Below are positions 46,311 through 54,830 of a DNA stretch of 64,000 nucleotides, piece after piece. A model generated the notes under the pieces. That model did no database searches and was not told the origin of the DNA. It was given only the letters and a program-made list of their open reading frames with translations. Each line of letters opens with the position of its first letter. The stretch's first letter is position 1. Location of the stretch: the NCBI RefSeq assembly GCF_001693515.2, contig NZ_CP042968.1:1860001-1924000 (forward strand), in the 5' to 3' direction. Made by a program: the position numbers and the translations under genes. The stretch comes from Bradyrhizobium paxllaeri. GTDB lineage: Bacteria > Pseudomonadota > Alphaproteobacteria > Rhizobiales > Xanthobacteraceae.

Positions 46311-46625
46311 CACTAGGCCCGTGAACCCATAAACGCGCCGCGCTGACGCGTTGTCAGTGTCCGCTGTGCCCCGATAGCCCACGCATCGTCGCACAGCAGC
46401 GAACCGACGTGAGGCCGGTTCCTCTCTGATGGCCTGCCATCCTGGAGTTTGGCGAACAACGCTGCAAAGTCCCTAGTCCGAGCCAATTCCAACATAGCTC
46501 GCGCAACAATCTTGCGCCCTGATGAGATCAGCAGCACACTCGGTGCCCTGCAGTCGCGGGATGTCGCGACCATCATGCGTTTCATTCTCTGATCGTACCA
46601 TCATAGAAAAGGGAGAATTGACACC

Positions 46626-46850
46626 ATGCCAGACAATTCCGAAGAAGGTCTTGATCGCCGCAACTTCTTGATTGCATCTATCGCCACCGCTGGAGCCTCG
46701 GCCGCCTTCGCTGTCAACGCTAACGCTGCTGGCGAAGCGCCGGCTGCGTCGGGGGGGACCGTCTATACCGGCGATGTGATCCAGGGGAAGAAGGTCATCA
46801 GCGCGCTGGACGTCAACGACCTTGAGCCCGGGCAGAAGCATCTCTTCTGG
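46626..46850 (+). pseudogene. 5' fragment of a Tat-exported succinylglutamate desuccinylase/aspartoacylase-type gene
   Basis: The first about 75 residues are intact: a twin-arginine signal (DRRNFLIASIATAGASAAFA) and GGTVYTGDVIQGKKVISALDVNDLEPGQKHLF, a start I recall from succinylglutamate desuccinylase/aspartoacylase-family proteins. After about 46845 the sequence becomes an IS5-type transposase remnant and the frame soon stops (46880). The catalytic domain is gone. Confidence 0.6.
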
Positions 46851-46876
46851 CTGCCGGTCATGATGCGGCGATACGG

Positions 46877-47395
46877 ATGATCGATACCTCCGTCGTGCGC
46901 GTGCACCAGCACGGAGCCTGCATCGCGGACAACGATCGCCAAGATATGGGTCGCTCGCGAGGGGGCCTGACGAGCAAGATTCACGCAGTAGTGGATACCA
47001 ATGGCCTGCCGGTGCATCTCGCCCTCACGCCGGGTGAGGCGCACGACAATCGGCTGTGGTCGGTTCTTCTCGGCGCATTGCATCCAAAATCGATGTTACT
47101 CGCGGATCGTGGCTACGACGCAGACTGGATCAGGGAATTGGCCCGCCAGCAAGGTGCGTGGGCCAACATCCCGCCGAAACGCAATCGCAAAGCCCCCGTC
47201 TGCTTCAGCCCATATTTGTACCGCGCGCGCAACTTGGTCGAGCGGTTCTTCAACAAGATCAAGCAATGTCGGCGTATCGCAACCCGGTATGACAAGCTGG
47301 CAGCCAACTACCTGGCGTTTATCAAGCTCGCATCCATCCGCATTTGGCTACGGGCTAATGAGTCCGCGCCCTTAGTTGTCCCGATCACGACATAG
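46877..47395 (+). mobile_element. IS5-family element remnant (3' half of transposase)
   Basis: A 172-residue open frame, MIDTSVVRVHQHGACIADND..., contains the DDE residues: Asp in MIDTS, Asp in MLLADRGYDADW, and Glu in RNLVERFFNKIKQCRRIATRYDK. The N-terminal half (DUF4096 part) is missing, so it is truncated at its left end where it meets the desuccinylase fragment. Shorter pieces of the same element lie at 46021 and 55074. Confidence 0.85.
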
Positions 47396-47588
47396 CCACG
47401 TGTTTGACGGCTTCATCCAACGCCGTTCACCGTGAGTCGCCTGGCGTACGAAATGGTCAGGTCATCGCGCTTGGTCAGCTTCCCAAAATCCTTGGGAAGC
47501 CTTGAATACTGTTCGCCGATTTTAGCCACTACGATTGAGTACAAGCCCTGGTCAGCTATACCCGCAACACCGGCCCTGCGCGGCCTAC

Positions 47589-47662
47589 AGCATGATCCGG
47601 AAAAGTGTGCAGCGGTTTTCCCTCGCGACAAACGCGGAACGCGTTTGCGCGGAGATCATGCT
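47589..47662. repeat. Long palindromic intergenic repeat
   Basis: AGCATGATC (47589-47597) and GATCATGCT (47654-47662) form the ends, with CCGGAAAAGTGTGCAGCGGT internal sequence that I recall as a frequent rhizobial repeat. The 357-nt gap 47396-47752 also holds a CTTCCCAA...TTGGGAAG hairpin near 47480-47500; nothing else is recognised. Confidence 0.6.
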
Positions 47663-47752
47663 CAAACAAAAAGATAAAGCAGGATGACGATTCGAAGAAA
47701 CGTCATCACGCGTTAGTCCAATATCGATCGCGGGTTTGCCCAGACAGCCGGA

Positions 47753-49084
47753 TCAGGGGGTGACGCTCTCGCGCAGTCGGCGGAGCTGGGACCGGAGCTG
47801 TTCGCAGCCCAATTCCTTCTCGAACTTGGTAATCGCCTCGAATGTAGGCTGCTCAGCGCGCAGGCGTGCCAGACGCGCCGTATCGCGGGCACAGGCATCT
47901 TCGCCGCGAACAGGCTCGTTCTGCGCGTGCTGCTGCATCGGAGCCGGTTGCGGTGCGGCATTTACGCCAGTTGTATCGCTGACGAAACTCTCGAAGAGGC
48001 GCTGCACTTGCGGGCGCAGCCGGCTGCAGGCGACCTCGCGCTGGAGCTTGACGATCTCGTCGGGCACAGGGTTGGAGCGCAGACGCGCCAGCCGCGTTTC
48101 GTCGCGGACACAGGGGTCTGCGGGCTCGATCGCCGCCTGGGCCCCAAGCGGTGGTCTGGGGGGCTCCCCCTTCGCGGCCGGCGGCGTGATTGCTGGCGCC
48201 GTTGGATTGACCCCGGCAACACTTGGCTTTGGCAGGGCCGGAACCGAAGCCGGCGGGGGGCTTGGCGCAACCGCCGCAGGCTGCAGCACCGGCGCGACAT
48301 TTGGCGGATCCGGCACCGGCACCAAGGCGATGGTTGTGCCGCCGAGAGAGCCATAGATGAACGGTTCCTGCCGTCCACCGGTCATGGCGATAACTGCATC
48401 GCGGACGCGGCCAAGGGCGATCCGGATATCGACGCCGGGCGAGGCAAGGTGCCGCAGCAGCGCGGTTGCGTAGGGACTGTTGAAGCCGTCGCCGTCATAG
48501 GAAATCGAGCCGGCCTTTGCTGCGTAGGCCACCAGCGTATCGGCGCTGACTTCATCAAGCTTCGCCAGCCCGCCTCTGGAAGTCGCGCGGCCTGCGGAGC
48601 GCAGTTTGGTCGCGAACGGGTTGTCGCGACAGGCGTCGAGCAGGATCAAACGCAGGCGGCGTACCGGCTGAAGCGCCCAGATGATGCGGTCGAGTGCGAT
48701 AGCTTCATCGTCGACGTCGTAGTCGCGGCTCAGCTTGGCGTCGACCGGTATCAGATAATTGGTGCCGCTGATCTCGATGCCATGGCCGGCGTAATAGACC
48801 ACCGCAATATCGGCGTTCTCTGCCGTGATGAGGAATTCGCGCACGGTGCGCTTGAAGTCGACGACGCCGAGATCAGTGCGTGAAAAGACGGCGTCGAAGC
48901 CGATCGACTTGAAAAGCGCTTCCATCGAATAGGAGTCATTAGTGGTATTGGGCAGCGTGGATGCGTTCTTGTAGGCGGAGTTTCCGATCACCAGCGCGAC
49001 ACGACGCTCCGCTGCGGCCGCATTGGAGAACATCGCGCCGATGGCGAGACAGAGGCCGAAAATCATGAGTTGGCGCAGTTTCAT
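47753..49084 (-). CDS. Caspase-family (C14) protease-like secreted protein
   Basis: 443 residues. A signal peptide (about 1-25) is followed by a p20-like caspase domain with VALVIGNSAYKNASTLPN. The catalytic His101 lies in VVYYAGHGIE and Cys152 in LLDACRDNPF. A Pro/Ala-rich linker leads to two copies of a C-terminal repeat (DPCVRDETRLARLRSNP... and DACARDTARLARLRAEQ..., each ending C..LR.Q..RL.ES). The dyad is intact, so it may be an active periplasmic protease. Convergent remnants and IS pieces lie downstream; a DUF4399 gene lies upstream on the same strand with a 13-nt gap. Confidence 0.92.
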   Translation of the reverse strand: MKLRQLMIFGLCLAIGAMFSNAAAAERRVALVIGNSAYKNASTLPNTTNDSYSMEALFKSIGFDAVFSRTDLGVVDFKRTVREFLITAENADIAVVYYAGHGIEISGTNYLIPVDAKLSRDYDVDDEAIALDRIIWALQPVRRLRLILLDACRDNPFATKLRSAGRATSRGGLAKLDEVSADTLVAYAAKAGSISYDGDGFNSPYATALLRHLASPGVDIRIALGRVRDAVIAMTGGRQEPFIYGSLGGTTIALVPVPDPPNVAPVLQPAAVAPSPPPASVPALPKPSVAGVNPTAPAITPPAAKGEPPRPPLGAQAAIEPADPCVRDETRLARLRSNPVPDEIVKLQREVACSRLRPQVQRLFESFVSDTTGVNAAPQPAPMQQHAQNEPVRGEDACARDTARLARLRAEQPTFEAITKFEKELGCEQLRSQLRRLRESVTP

Positions 49085-49097
49085 GGCTGCATCAATA

Positions 49098-50000
49098 TCA
49101 GTAACTCCGCCATGAGTGATGGCGGCGCTTGTAGCGCTTCCGCGGCGGCTTGCCGCTCTCCGTCACGTTGACGGTAATGACTTCCGAGTAGACTGCCGGA
49201 TCGTGCGGCACGTGAGCGGCGTCGGCGAACAGCAGGCGCAGCTTGTGCTGGCCGACCGGCAGGGTGATCTTCGCCTCGGTCTGGCCGGCGCCGAAATGCA
49301 GATGGTTGAAGTCGTTCGGGGTCGGTTTGTCGAGCGGCGGCATCTCGGTATCGATGAGCAAATGATGGTGGCCGGTGTTGGGCTTCTCTAAGCCCGCCGG
49401 TGCCACGCCCATGTTCAGCAGGCCGAAGCGGATAACCGGGTTACGAGAAATATAGGCGCCGTTCCTGGGATAGATGAAATAGACCTTGGCATCCTTCGGC
49501 GAGGGTTGACGTCCGCCTGAAGCAGGTGGTGCCGTCTGCGTCGCTGCGGGGGCGGTCTGCTCGGCTACCTTAACCTTGATCCGTTCGGATATCACCGGAG
49601 GCGAATGCGGAACGTGATTCTTGTCGGCGAACACGAGCTGCAGCGTGTGCTCGCCGGGCGTCAGCGAAATCTCGGCCTCGGTCTGTCCCGCGCCGAAATG
49701 CAGGTGCTGGAAGTCGTTGGGGGTTTCGACATTCAGCGCCGGCGTCGGCGCGTCAATGATCAAGTGATGGTGACCGCTATTGGCCCGGTCCGAACCTGCC
49801 GGCGCTACGCCCATGCCACGCAGGCCGAAATGCAGAGTGGTCTTGGGTGGCAGCGTGTCGCCGTCCTTCAATCCGATGAAATAGACGGCTGCCCCCGCCG
49901 GCGACGGCGTCGGTCCGCCAGCCTGGGCCTGTGCGGCGTGGCAATGCATCAAGCCGGCGACAAATGGAACCAGGACTGATGGCAGGAAGCGATGCGTCAT
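49098..50000 (-). CDS. Secreted protein with two DUF4399 domains
   Basis: 300 residues. A signal peptide is followed by two tandem copies of a His-rich domain (AVYFIGLKDGDTLPPKTTLHFGL...SGHHHLIIDAP...HLHFGAGQTEA; KVYFIYPRNGAYISRNPVIRFGL...TGHHHLLIDTE...HLHFGAGQTEA). The HHH clusters suggest metal binding. It ends in a basic KRYKRRHHSW tail. It is probably co-transcribed with the caspase-like gene downstream. Function unknown. Confidence 0.88.
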   Translation of the reverse strand: MTHRFLPSVLVPFVAGLMHCHAAQAQAGGPTPSPAGAAVYFIGLKDGDTLPPKTTLHFGLRGMGVAPAGSDRANSGHHHLIIDAPTPALNVETPNDFQHLHFGAGQTEAEISLTPGEHTLQLVFADKNHVPHSPPVISERIKVKVAEQTAPAATQTAPPASGGRQPSPKDAKVYFIYPRNGAYISRNPVIRFGLLNMGVAPAGLEKPNTGHHHLLIDTEMPPLDKPTPNDFNHLHFGAGQTEAKITLPVGQHKLRLLFADAAHVPHDPAVYSEVITVNVTESGKPPRKRYKRRHHSWRSY

Positions 50001-50248
50001 CGCGCTCTTCCCAATGTCTGGACCGCAGCAGTCGCGGTAATCTGAAAAAAAATTGCAAAACCTAGTATTATCCCGTCAAGCAAAGCGAACGGGTCGGGCA
50101 AACGATATTCCTTTGCCGGCCAATGTAAATCCGAAATTGCTCGGCCGGAACCGTCGCCTTGCCGGTTGAGGCTGAATGAAGCATGTTATGCCCATTTGAA
50201 TGTGACATGTCATACTGTCGATCGTTCAGGCCTACTGGAGATCACAAC

Positions 50249-51124
50249 ATGAAATTGGCCGTCTTGTCTGTGATCCTCCTCACATCGCTAGTGGAATTGG
50301 CGAGCACTGTGGCGATCGCCCAGCGAGGGCTGAGCAGCGGCCAGTCTGCCGACGGGCCGTCCGCGCCATCCAACACCAGGGTAGCTCAAAATGGTGCCCC
50401 TCTGGATCCAGGAGAACTATTTCGCGATTGCGACAATTGTCCTGAGCTTGTGGTGGTGCCGCCGGGGGATTTCGTGATGGGATCCAATGAGACGCCCTAT
50501 GAGAAGCCCGAGCATTCGATCAGCATTCGCAAGCCCTTCGCCATCGGCCGCCGCGAGGTGACGTTTGCGGAGTGGGATCAGTGCGCAGATGCTGGCGCTT
50601 GCAAGGCGCGTCCCGACGATCACGGCTGGGGACGCGGCGACCGCCCAGTGATCAATGTCAGCTGGGAGGACGCCAAGCTCTTCGTCGCCTGGCTGTCGCA
50701 GAAGACCGGACAAAAATACCGTCTTCCCAGCGAGGCGGAGTGGGAATATGCCGCGCGCGCGGGGACCAGGACGCCGTTTTGGTGGGGACGAGAGGTAGGC
50801 GCGGGTAAGGCACAGTGCGACACCTGCGGCAGTCCGACCAAGCAGCGGGTAGTGCCCGCTGGCTCGTTCCGGCCAAACGGCTTCGGGCTCTACGACACAT
50901 CAGGCAATGCGGCGGAATGGGTCGAGGATTGTTGGAACGACTCCTATCGCAATGCACCGAAGGACGGTTCGCCCTGGATGTCGGGCGATTGCCGCCTGCG
51001 GGTGCTGCGCGGGGGGAACTTCCTGAGCAAGGCCAGCGACGTCAGATCTCCGGCGAGGTTTCGCTACGACGTTGACGTGCGCTACTATGCCAACGGCTTT
51101 CGCGTCGCGCGCGAGTTGCAGTGA
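50249..51124 (+). CDS. Formylglycine-generating-enzyme (SUMF1)-like secreted protein
   Basis: 291 residues. A signal peptide (MKLAVLSVILLTSLVELASTVAIAQ) is followed by an FGE/SUMF1 fold: VVVPPGDFVMGSNE, PVINVSWEDAKLFVAWLS, YRLPSEAEWEYAARAGT, FGLYDTSGNAAEWVEDCW and VLRGGNF. Members either oxidise a sulfatase cysteine or act as binding domains; no sulfatase is in the window. FGE-like domains often accompany caspase-like proteins in bacteria, which fits the neighbour. GGAG lies upstream of ATG 50249. Divergent from the DUF4399 gene. Confidence 0.9.
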   Translation: MKLAVLSVILLTSLVELASTVAIAQRGLSSGQSADGPSAPSNTRVAQNGAPLDPGELFRDCDNCPELVVVPPGDFVMGSNETPYEKPEHSISIRKPFAIGRREVTFAEWDQCADAGACKARPDDHGWGRGDRPVINVSWEDAKLFVAWLSQKTGQKYRLPSEAEWEYAARAGTRTPFWWGREVGAGKAQCDTCGSPTKQRVVPAGSFRPNGFGLYDTSGNAAEWVEDCWNDSYRNAPKDGSPWMSGDCRLRVLRGGNFLSKASDVRSPARFRYDVDVRYYANGFRVARELQ

Positions 51125-51561
51125 GCGTGAAGGGTGCGGGAAGGATGCGCACGATCGTTGCGGTGATACTGACGTTTGCCGCTGCGCCGGCCGCTTTGGC
51201 GCAGTCCTACTCGTTCAGCGGGAAAATCGGCTATCTCCACGAATGGGAGATGACGGGAAATCTCGCGAAAACGGTAACGCGCCTAGGTGCGGACTATTCA
51301 GGGGCGATGACGCTGCGACACGTCGGCCTGTGCAGCGTCAATGGTCTCGAGCAAAAGCAGGCGCATATGCAGCTGAAGGTTTCGTCCGCACGCCTGGAAG
51401 GCACGTTGGTCATGGACGACGATCGATGCCGCATCGTTGCATCTGGCTCATCTGGATCGGGGCTGCTGACCTGCCGCCACGGACAGGGCGTTCCGATCAA
51501 TCTCCTGATCGGCCCGGCGGTCGAGACCAAGGCGACTGATCGCGTCGGCAGCAATCCTTGA
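51121..51561 (+). CDS. Small secreted hypothetical protein
   Basis: Up to 146 residues. It either starts at GTG 51121, overlapping the FGE gene stop (GTGA), or at ATG 51145, which gives a clean signal peptide MRTIVAVILTFAAAPAALAQ. The mature part contains two Cys-bearing strands (HVGLCSVNG, DDRCRIVAS, GLLTCRHG). Not recognised; the overlap suggests it works with the FGE-like protein. Confidence 0.65.
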   Translation: MSVKGAGRMRTIVAVILTFAAAPAALAQSYSFSGKIGYLHEWEMTGNLAKTVTRLGADYSGAMTLRHVGLCSVNGLEQKQAHMQLKVSSARLEGTLVMDDDRCRIVASGSSGSGLLTCRHGQGVPINLLIGPAVETKATDRVGSNP

Positions 51562-51570
51562 ACAAATGGT

Positions 51571-51586
51571 CGGACACTTTTGTCCG
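51571..51586. terminator. Short hairpin after the FGE-like operon
   Basis: CGGACA-CTTT-TGTCCG, a 6-bp stem 9 nt past the stop codon. A weak terminator candidate without a clear T-run. Confidence 0.35.
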
Positions 51587-51830
51587 TGAGCGAGACAGTT
51601 GTCGAATCGCGGCGTCGCCATGAGCAGCCACAATGCTTGTATCCTCGACCATTGCGCATCGCAGTCTTTTGGGCCTTGAGGGCGCCACGAGCTTGCAATT
51701 TCATTTTTGCGAACGCTGACGAGCCTCAACTACCCTGTGAGCATGATCACAGACGATCTCTTCTGCGGCCTTGTATGGCTCCGATATACAGGGTCGACCC
51801 TGCTAACCAGGATGCTCAGAGGAGGCGTAA

Positions 51831-52064
51831 ATGGCTCAGGTCTACTTCCATTTCTCCAACGCCCGAGGAGTGTTGATGGATCGTTGCGGTACATCCGTAT
51901 CCGACCTGATCGAGGCGTGCGAGAAGGCCACCAGCAAGGTGCGATCGGTCATCGCAGCAACCAACCTTGAAGATTGGCGTGATTGGGCCTTGCATGCCAT
52001 CGATGAGGCCGGCGATGAAATTTTCATCTTGCCCTTCGCATTCGTGCTCGGCAAGCCACACTGA
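51831..52064 (+). CDS. DUF6894-type small protein
   Basis: 77 residues starting MAQVYFHFSNARGVLMDRCG, with the DLIEACEKA helix and ending IFILPFAFVLGKPH. The pattern xxYFHxSNxxGVLxDRxG is a family I know as very common in Bradyrhizobium, function unknown. AGGAGG sits 4-10 nt before the start. Confidence 0.8.
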   Translation: MAQVYFHFSNARGVLMDRCGTSVSDLIEACEKATSKVRSVIAATNLEDWRDWALHAIDEAGDEIFILPFAFVLGKPH

Positions 52065-52465
52065 AGACGTCATGCTGTCGAAGCTGCCGTCATTCATGCG
52101 TTTTCACCAGTGCTTGAATGCGATCGCGACGACATTCCTCCGACGTGCCTTCGTTGGAGCGATACGCGCGCAGCGGCATTTTCGTCGCAGCCCGCACACC
52201 ATCTTGAGAGCAGCCCGCGGCTCCTGGCGCGACGCAAGGTCGTGCATCGAATTCGCTCGCAGGGCGCGCCGTTCGCGCGACCGTACAGCATGAAGCCGGG
52301 GCTACTGTAGCAATCTTGCCGCGCTCATAAGCATCTCGCGTGACGGCTGTAAGCGGTCCCCAGGCTGCAGCGTCGGGAAACTTGAATCACTGTTCGTCGA
52401 TTTATCCCATCATGCAGACCCTAGGAGCATGGCCGTGGCGACGACGACCCTGAGGATGCCAGCTG
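52065..52465. other. Gene-poor 400-nt stretch before P4
   Basis: No gene recognised. A segment around 52372-52410 (GAATCACTGTTCGTCGATTT) resembles 47500-47525, so part of this is probably repeated or decayed DNA. The P4 leader begins near 52466. Confidence 0.4.
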
Positions 52466-52528
52466 GCTCACAGCGTAAATCCAACAGGTTATGACGTAGC
52501 CAAAGCTGACTGCCACTGTGGGGGCGCC

Positions 52529-52643
52529 CGTGATTCCTGTCACAGATGGAAAAGCCAGCCTCGTGTATCAAGCACGCATGGTGAGGCGCTGGCTTGCTTC
52601 AAGCCAGATGTTGTTCACATGCAACCCCAAAAGGAGGGAATTC
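52529..52643 (+). promoter_or_regulatory. Peptide P4 leader: CRP-type palindrome and hairpins
   Basis: CGTGATTCCTGTCACA (52529-52544) lies 99 nt before the start. CGTGT-ATCAA-GCACG (52562-52576) and CTGGCTTG...CAAGCCAG (52589-52607) follow, then AAAAGGAGG. The half-sites are conserved although the six spacer bases vary in one position. Confidence 0.7.
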
Positions 52644-52856
52644 ATGAGTGAAATGCATGAACTGGTCGATGCGGAACTCGACGCGGTGTGCGGAGGGCTC
52701 TTCGACTTGAACAATCTGACAGGCAATATCGTCGTACAGCCGCAGATTGCTACGCAGGTTGGTGTTGCCGTCGGCGGCTTCAGTGTCTTCGGTAACGGTG
52801 GTGCCGCTAACCTCACGCAGCTGCTCGCTCAGGCGAATGTCAGCTCGATCGGCTAG
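52644..52856 (+). CDS. Double-glycine leader peptide P4
   Basis: 70 residues, the most divergent of the short copies. The leader MSEMHELVDAELDAVCGG is followed by a core beginning LFDLNNLTGNIVVQPQIATQ, continuing GVAVGGFSVFGNGGAANLTQ and ending ANVSSIG. The leader is far better conserved than the core, the pattern expected when one exporter handles different cargo. Own terminator at 52867-52902. Confidence 0.75.
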   Translation: MSEMHELVDAELDAVCGGLFDLNNLTGNIVVQPQIATQVGVAVGGFSVFGNGGAANLTQLLAQANVSSIG

Positions 52857-52866
52857 GTCACCGATG

Positions 52867-52902
52867 CCCGCACACCCCTTGGCTGCCCCCGCGGTGTGCG
52901 GG
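52867..52902 (+). terminator. Hairpin terminator after P4
   Basis: CCCGCACACC pairs with GGTGTGCGGG, followed by TACTCTTTTC. Confidence 0.75.
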
Positions 52903-53024
52903 TACTCTTTTCAATCGAGAATTCTCATGAACACGGATCCCGTTGCGGGATTGGTAGGAATTGAAGGTGGCATGGTCTCCGAGGTGATCAACCTCGGATC
53001 ATTCGGCGTTGGAGCGCTCATTCG

Positions 53025-53345
53025 CATGATCGGTTCCTCGGCCAGCGAGCGGGCATTCCACGTGTCCCAGCTGCTCTTCACCTTGCGCCACACCCGGCCC
53101 ACCGTGTCCTTGCCGATGGCGCCAGCAAACAGAGCGCTGAGGGCGCGGCGCACCCGCCGCGTGTTGGCGCCGGCCAGGTAGCAGGACGACGGTATGGAAG
53201 AGCAGGCACTGCGGGTCTACCATCGCCGCACGCTGGCCGCCGACGCGCTGATCGCCAGCTGCTTTCCGGAGGTGTCAATTCGGGCAAGCGGGACCGCAAT
53301 CTTAATCGGCCCGAAGCTGCTGGTCAGCAACCGCAGCCGGCTGCC
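53025..53345 (-). mobile_element. IS256-family transposase remnant
   Basis: Minus-strand frames contain GPIKIAVPLARIDTSGK, then YLAGANTRRVRRALSALFAG and VGRVWRKVKSSWDTWNARSL, the N-terminal third of IS256/Mutator-type transposases of rhizobia. At least one frameshift occurs and the catalytic part is missing. Decayed, non-functional. Confidence 0.75.
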
Positions 53346-53423
53346 GTGCCGATGACCCGCAATGCCGAGCGTTCCCTCACATCCGGCGCGGACGCGCAAG
53401 AGCCGCAGCGAGCACGCAGCGGA

Positions 53424-53654
53424 TCAATTCTTCAATAAATTCCTGCGCGTCCGGGGAAGCTGCCCTGCCGCCTGGCGCTCGGCCGGATGCTGGTTCATCC
53501 ACTCGGCGAGCTGCGGCGCGCCCATCAGGCAGGACTGCATCGAGACGTCGGCGAAGTCCGAGGTGGTGACGACCTGCTCGCGGCAATTTGTCGGAGAAGC
53601 GCGGCAATTTGTCGGAGAAGAGAGACTGCAGAGCACGGCGATGATCTTGATCAC
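53424..53654 (-). CDS. Small Cys-containing secreted protein, internal 7-residue duplication
   Basis: 76 residues, VIKIIAVLCSLSSPTNCRAS..., then EQVVTTSDFADVSMQSCLMG and LAEWMNQHP. Same family as 36288-36503 (IAVLC...C...VVTTS...C...W). A 21-bp tandem duplication (CGGCAATTTGTCGGAGAAG twice, 53581-53622) repeats SPTNCRx. The C-terminus after EWMNQHPAER looks altered relative to the paralogue. The GTG start overlaps the upstream stop as GTGA, so translation is probably coupled. Confidence 0.6.
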   Translation of the reverse strand: MIKIIAVLCSLSSPTNCRASPTNCREQVVTTSDFADVSMQSCLMGAPQLAEWMNQHPAERQAAGQLPRTRRNLLKN

Positions 53655-53842
53655 GACAGGAGACCCCCGTCGCTGCGATGGGCATTGGCGCCGCCGACCG
53701 TATGCCTTATCGGTGCCTTGTCATGCTGCTCCCTGACCGGGTCAACCGGCGGGAAGATGCTGTCATATATCGCGCGTGCTTCTTGAATTAAGCGGGCTCG
53801 GTCGCACTCAGATTTTGGGGAAAATCGAACAATATCGCCCAT
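53651..53842 (-). CDS. Small hypothetical protein (MGDIVRF family)
   Basis: 63 residues: MGDIVRFSPKSECDRARLIQ, then EARAIYDSIFPPVDPV and a polar tail. I recall near relatives of this layout in Bradyrhizobium genomes, always hypothetical. AGAGGAG lies about 7 nt upstream of ATG 53842, which is why this start is chosen over the longer one at 53938. Middle gene of a three-gene minus-strand unit. Confidence 0.65.
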   Translation of the reverse strand: MGDIVRFSPKSECDRARLIQEARAIYDSIFPPVDPVREQHDKAPIRHTVGGANAHRSDGGLLS

Positions 53843-53870
53843 ATGCGCTCCTCTGAGGCTGACCATCAGG

Positions 53871-54089
53871 TCATGTACACCACTCGGGTTCAGCGCTAGC
53901 AGCAGCCGATCGAGCCAATGCTTTTGCTGCATCGACATGCGAAGCTTTCACAGCTCGCCGCTCGTAGTCGTCAGCAAGGGCCTTGAGCTGACCGGCAATC
54001 GCCCGGTCTGTCATGGTTTCGGCATGGCGGAGCAAAGTCCGTGCTGTCTCCAAATATGCATTGCCTCGTCGTGAGATCGGAATCGTCAT
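53871..54089 (-). CDS. Small helical hypothetical protein
   Basis: 72 residues: MTIPISRRGNAYLETARTLL, then MTDRAIAGQLKALADDYERR and an Ala-rich helix. GAGGG lies 6-7 nt upstream of ATG 54089. Similar proteins exist in rhizobia without known function. First of the three small genes running to 53424 (28-nt gap to the next). Confidence 0.65.
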   Translation of the reverse strand: MTIPISRRGNAYLETARTLLRHAETMTDRAIAGQLKALADDYERRAVKASHVDAAKALARSAAASAEPEWCT

Positions 54090-54242
54090 GAAGCCCTCGC
54101 TCGGTTGTCTTGCAGCTGGTCCAGGGGATCTGGAGCCAGCCCACCCAATTGCGGTCACTTTCCGCTGCGAACTCTGAAGCAATCGACGCTTAGCTGGACC
54201 GTGTAGCCGTCGTGCGTGTCATCGGGAGCACATTTCAATTCA

Positions 54243-54308
54243 CTAAACGAGCCTGCTGATCGCGAACGCAGCAAGGAGAAACACCAAGAAAATTGCAAAC
54301 TCTGGCAT
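54243..54308 (-). CDS. Candidate 21-residue single-helix membrane micropeptide
   Basis: ATG 54308 with TAGGAGC about 7 nt upstream, encoding MPEFAIFLVFLLAAFAISRL plus Val, then TAG. Almost the whole peptide would span a membrane, with a basic residue near the end, as in KdpF/CydX-type micropeptides. Evidence is the ribosome binding site and composition only. Confidence 0.35.
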   Translation of the reverse strand: MPEFAIFLVFLLAAFAISRLV

Positions 54309-54572
54309 GACGTCGCTCCTATCGTGATCTCCGAAGTACCGTAGATGCCCGAGGCGACCTTGATCGTTCGGGATCTATTTAGAGAAACACTGCGATTGGC
54401 AGCGGAATCGCTTTTGATGGACCCGGCCGGGCCATCCCCTGTGGGATGAGCATCTCTCGGCAGGCAGGCACGGGTACGCTCGTTGCGCATCGACACCGTG
54501 TCGAGACCCTCTTTCCGTAAGTCCCTGAGCGAGGGTGCTCGTGTCTATGAGAATTCTCGATTGAAATGAGTA

Positions 54573-54607
54573 CCCGCACACCACGGGAGCAGCCTGGGGT
54601 GTGCGGG
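54573..54607 (-). terminator. Hairpin terminator after P5
   Basis: The same CCCGCACACC/GGTGTGCGGG stem as after the other peptide genes, here serving the minus strand. Confidence 0.75.
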
Positions 54608-54617
54608 CTTCCGTAAG

Positions 54618-54830
54618 TTAGCCGATCGAGCTGGTGTTCGACTGCGCGAGCAGCTGCGTGACGGCAGCAGCACCACCGGCACCGAAAACACTGGAGCCGC
54701 CCTGAGCCACACCAACCTGCGTGGCAGTGTTCGCCTGCGCGACGATGTTGTTGGACAGATTGGTAAAGTCGAAGATCCCGCCGCACACCGCGTCGAGTTC
54801 CGCATCGATCAGTTCATGCACTACTTTCAT
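54618..54830 (-). CDS. Double-glycine leader peptide P5 (inverted copy)
   Basis: 70 residues, the only copy on the minus strand. The leader is identical to P2; the core combines P1-like (ANTATQ, LLAQSN) and P2-like (GGSSVFG) residues and has one change of its own (AAVTQLL). The complete cassette (palindrome, leader hairpins, gene, terminator) is inverted as a unit, which shows the cassette moved as one block. Confidence 0.75.
   Translation of the reverse strand: MKVVHELIDAELDAVCGGIFDFTNLSNNIVAQANTATQVGVAQGGSSVFGAGGAAAVTQLLAQSNTSSIG

Noticed and set aside
46313..46585. 90-codon minus-strand frame upstream of the Tat-signal fragment
   Set aside because: No ribosome binding site or family resemblance; lies in a zone of remnants.
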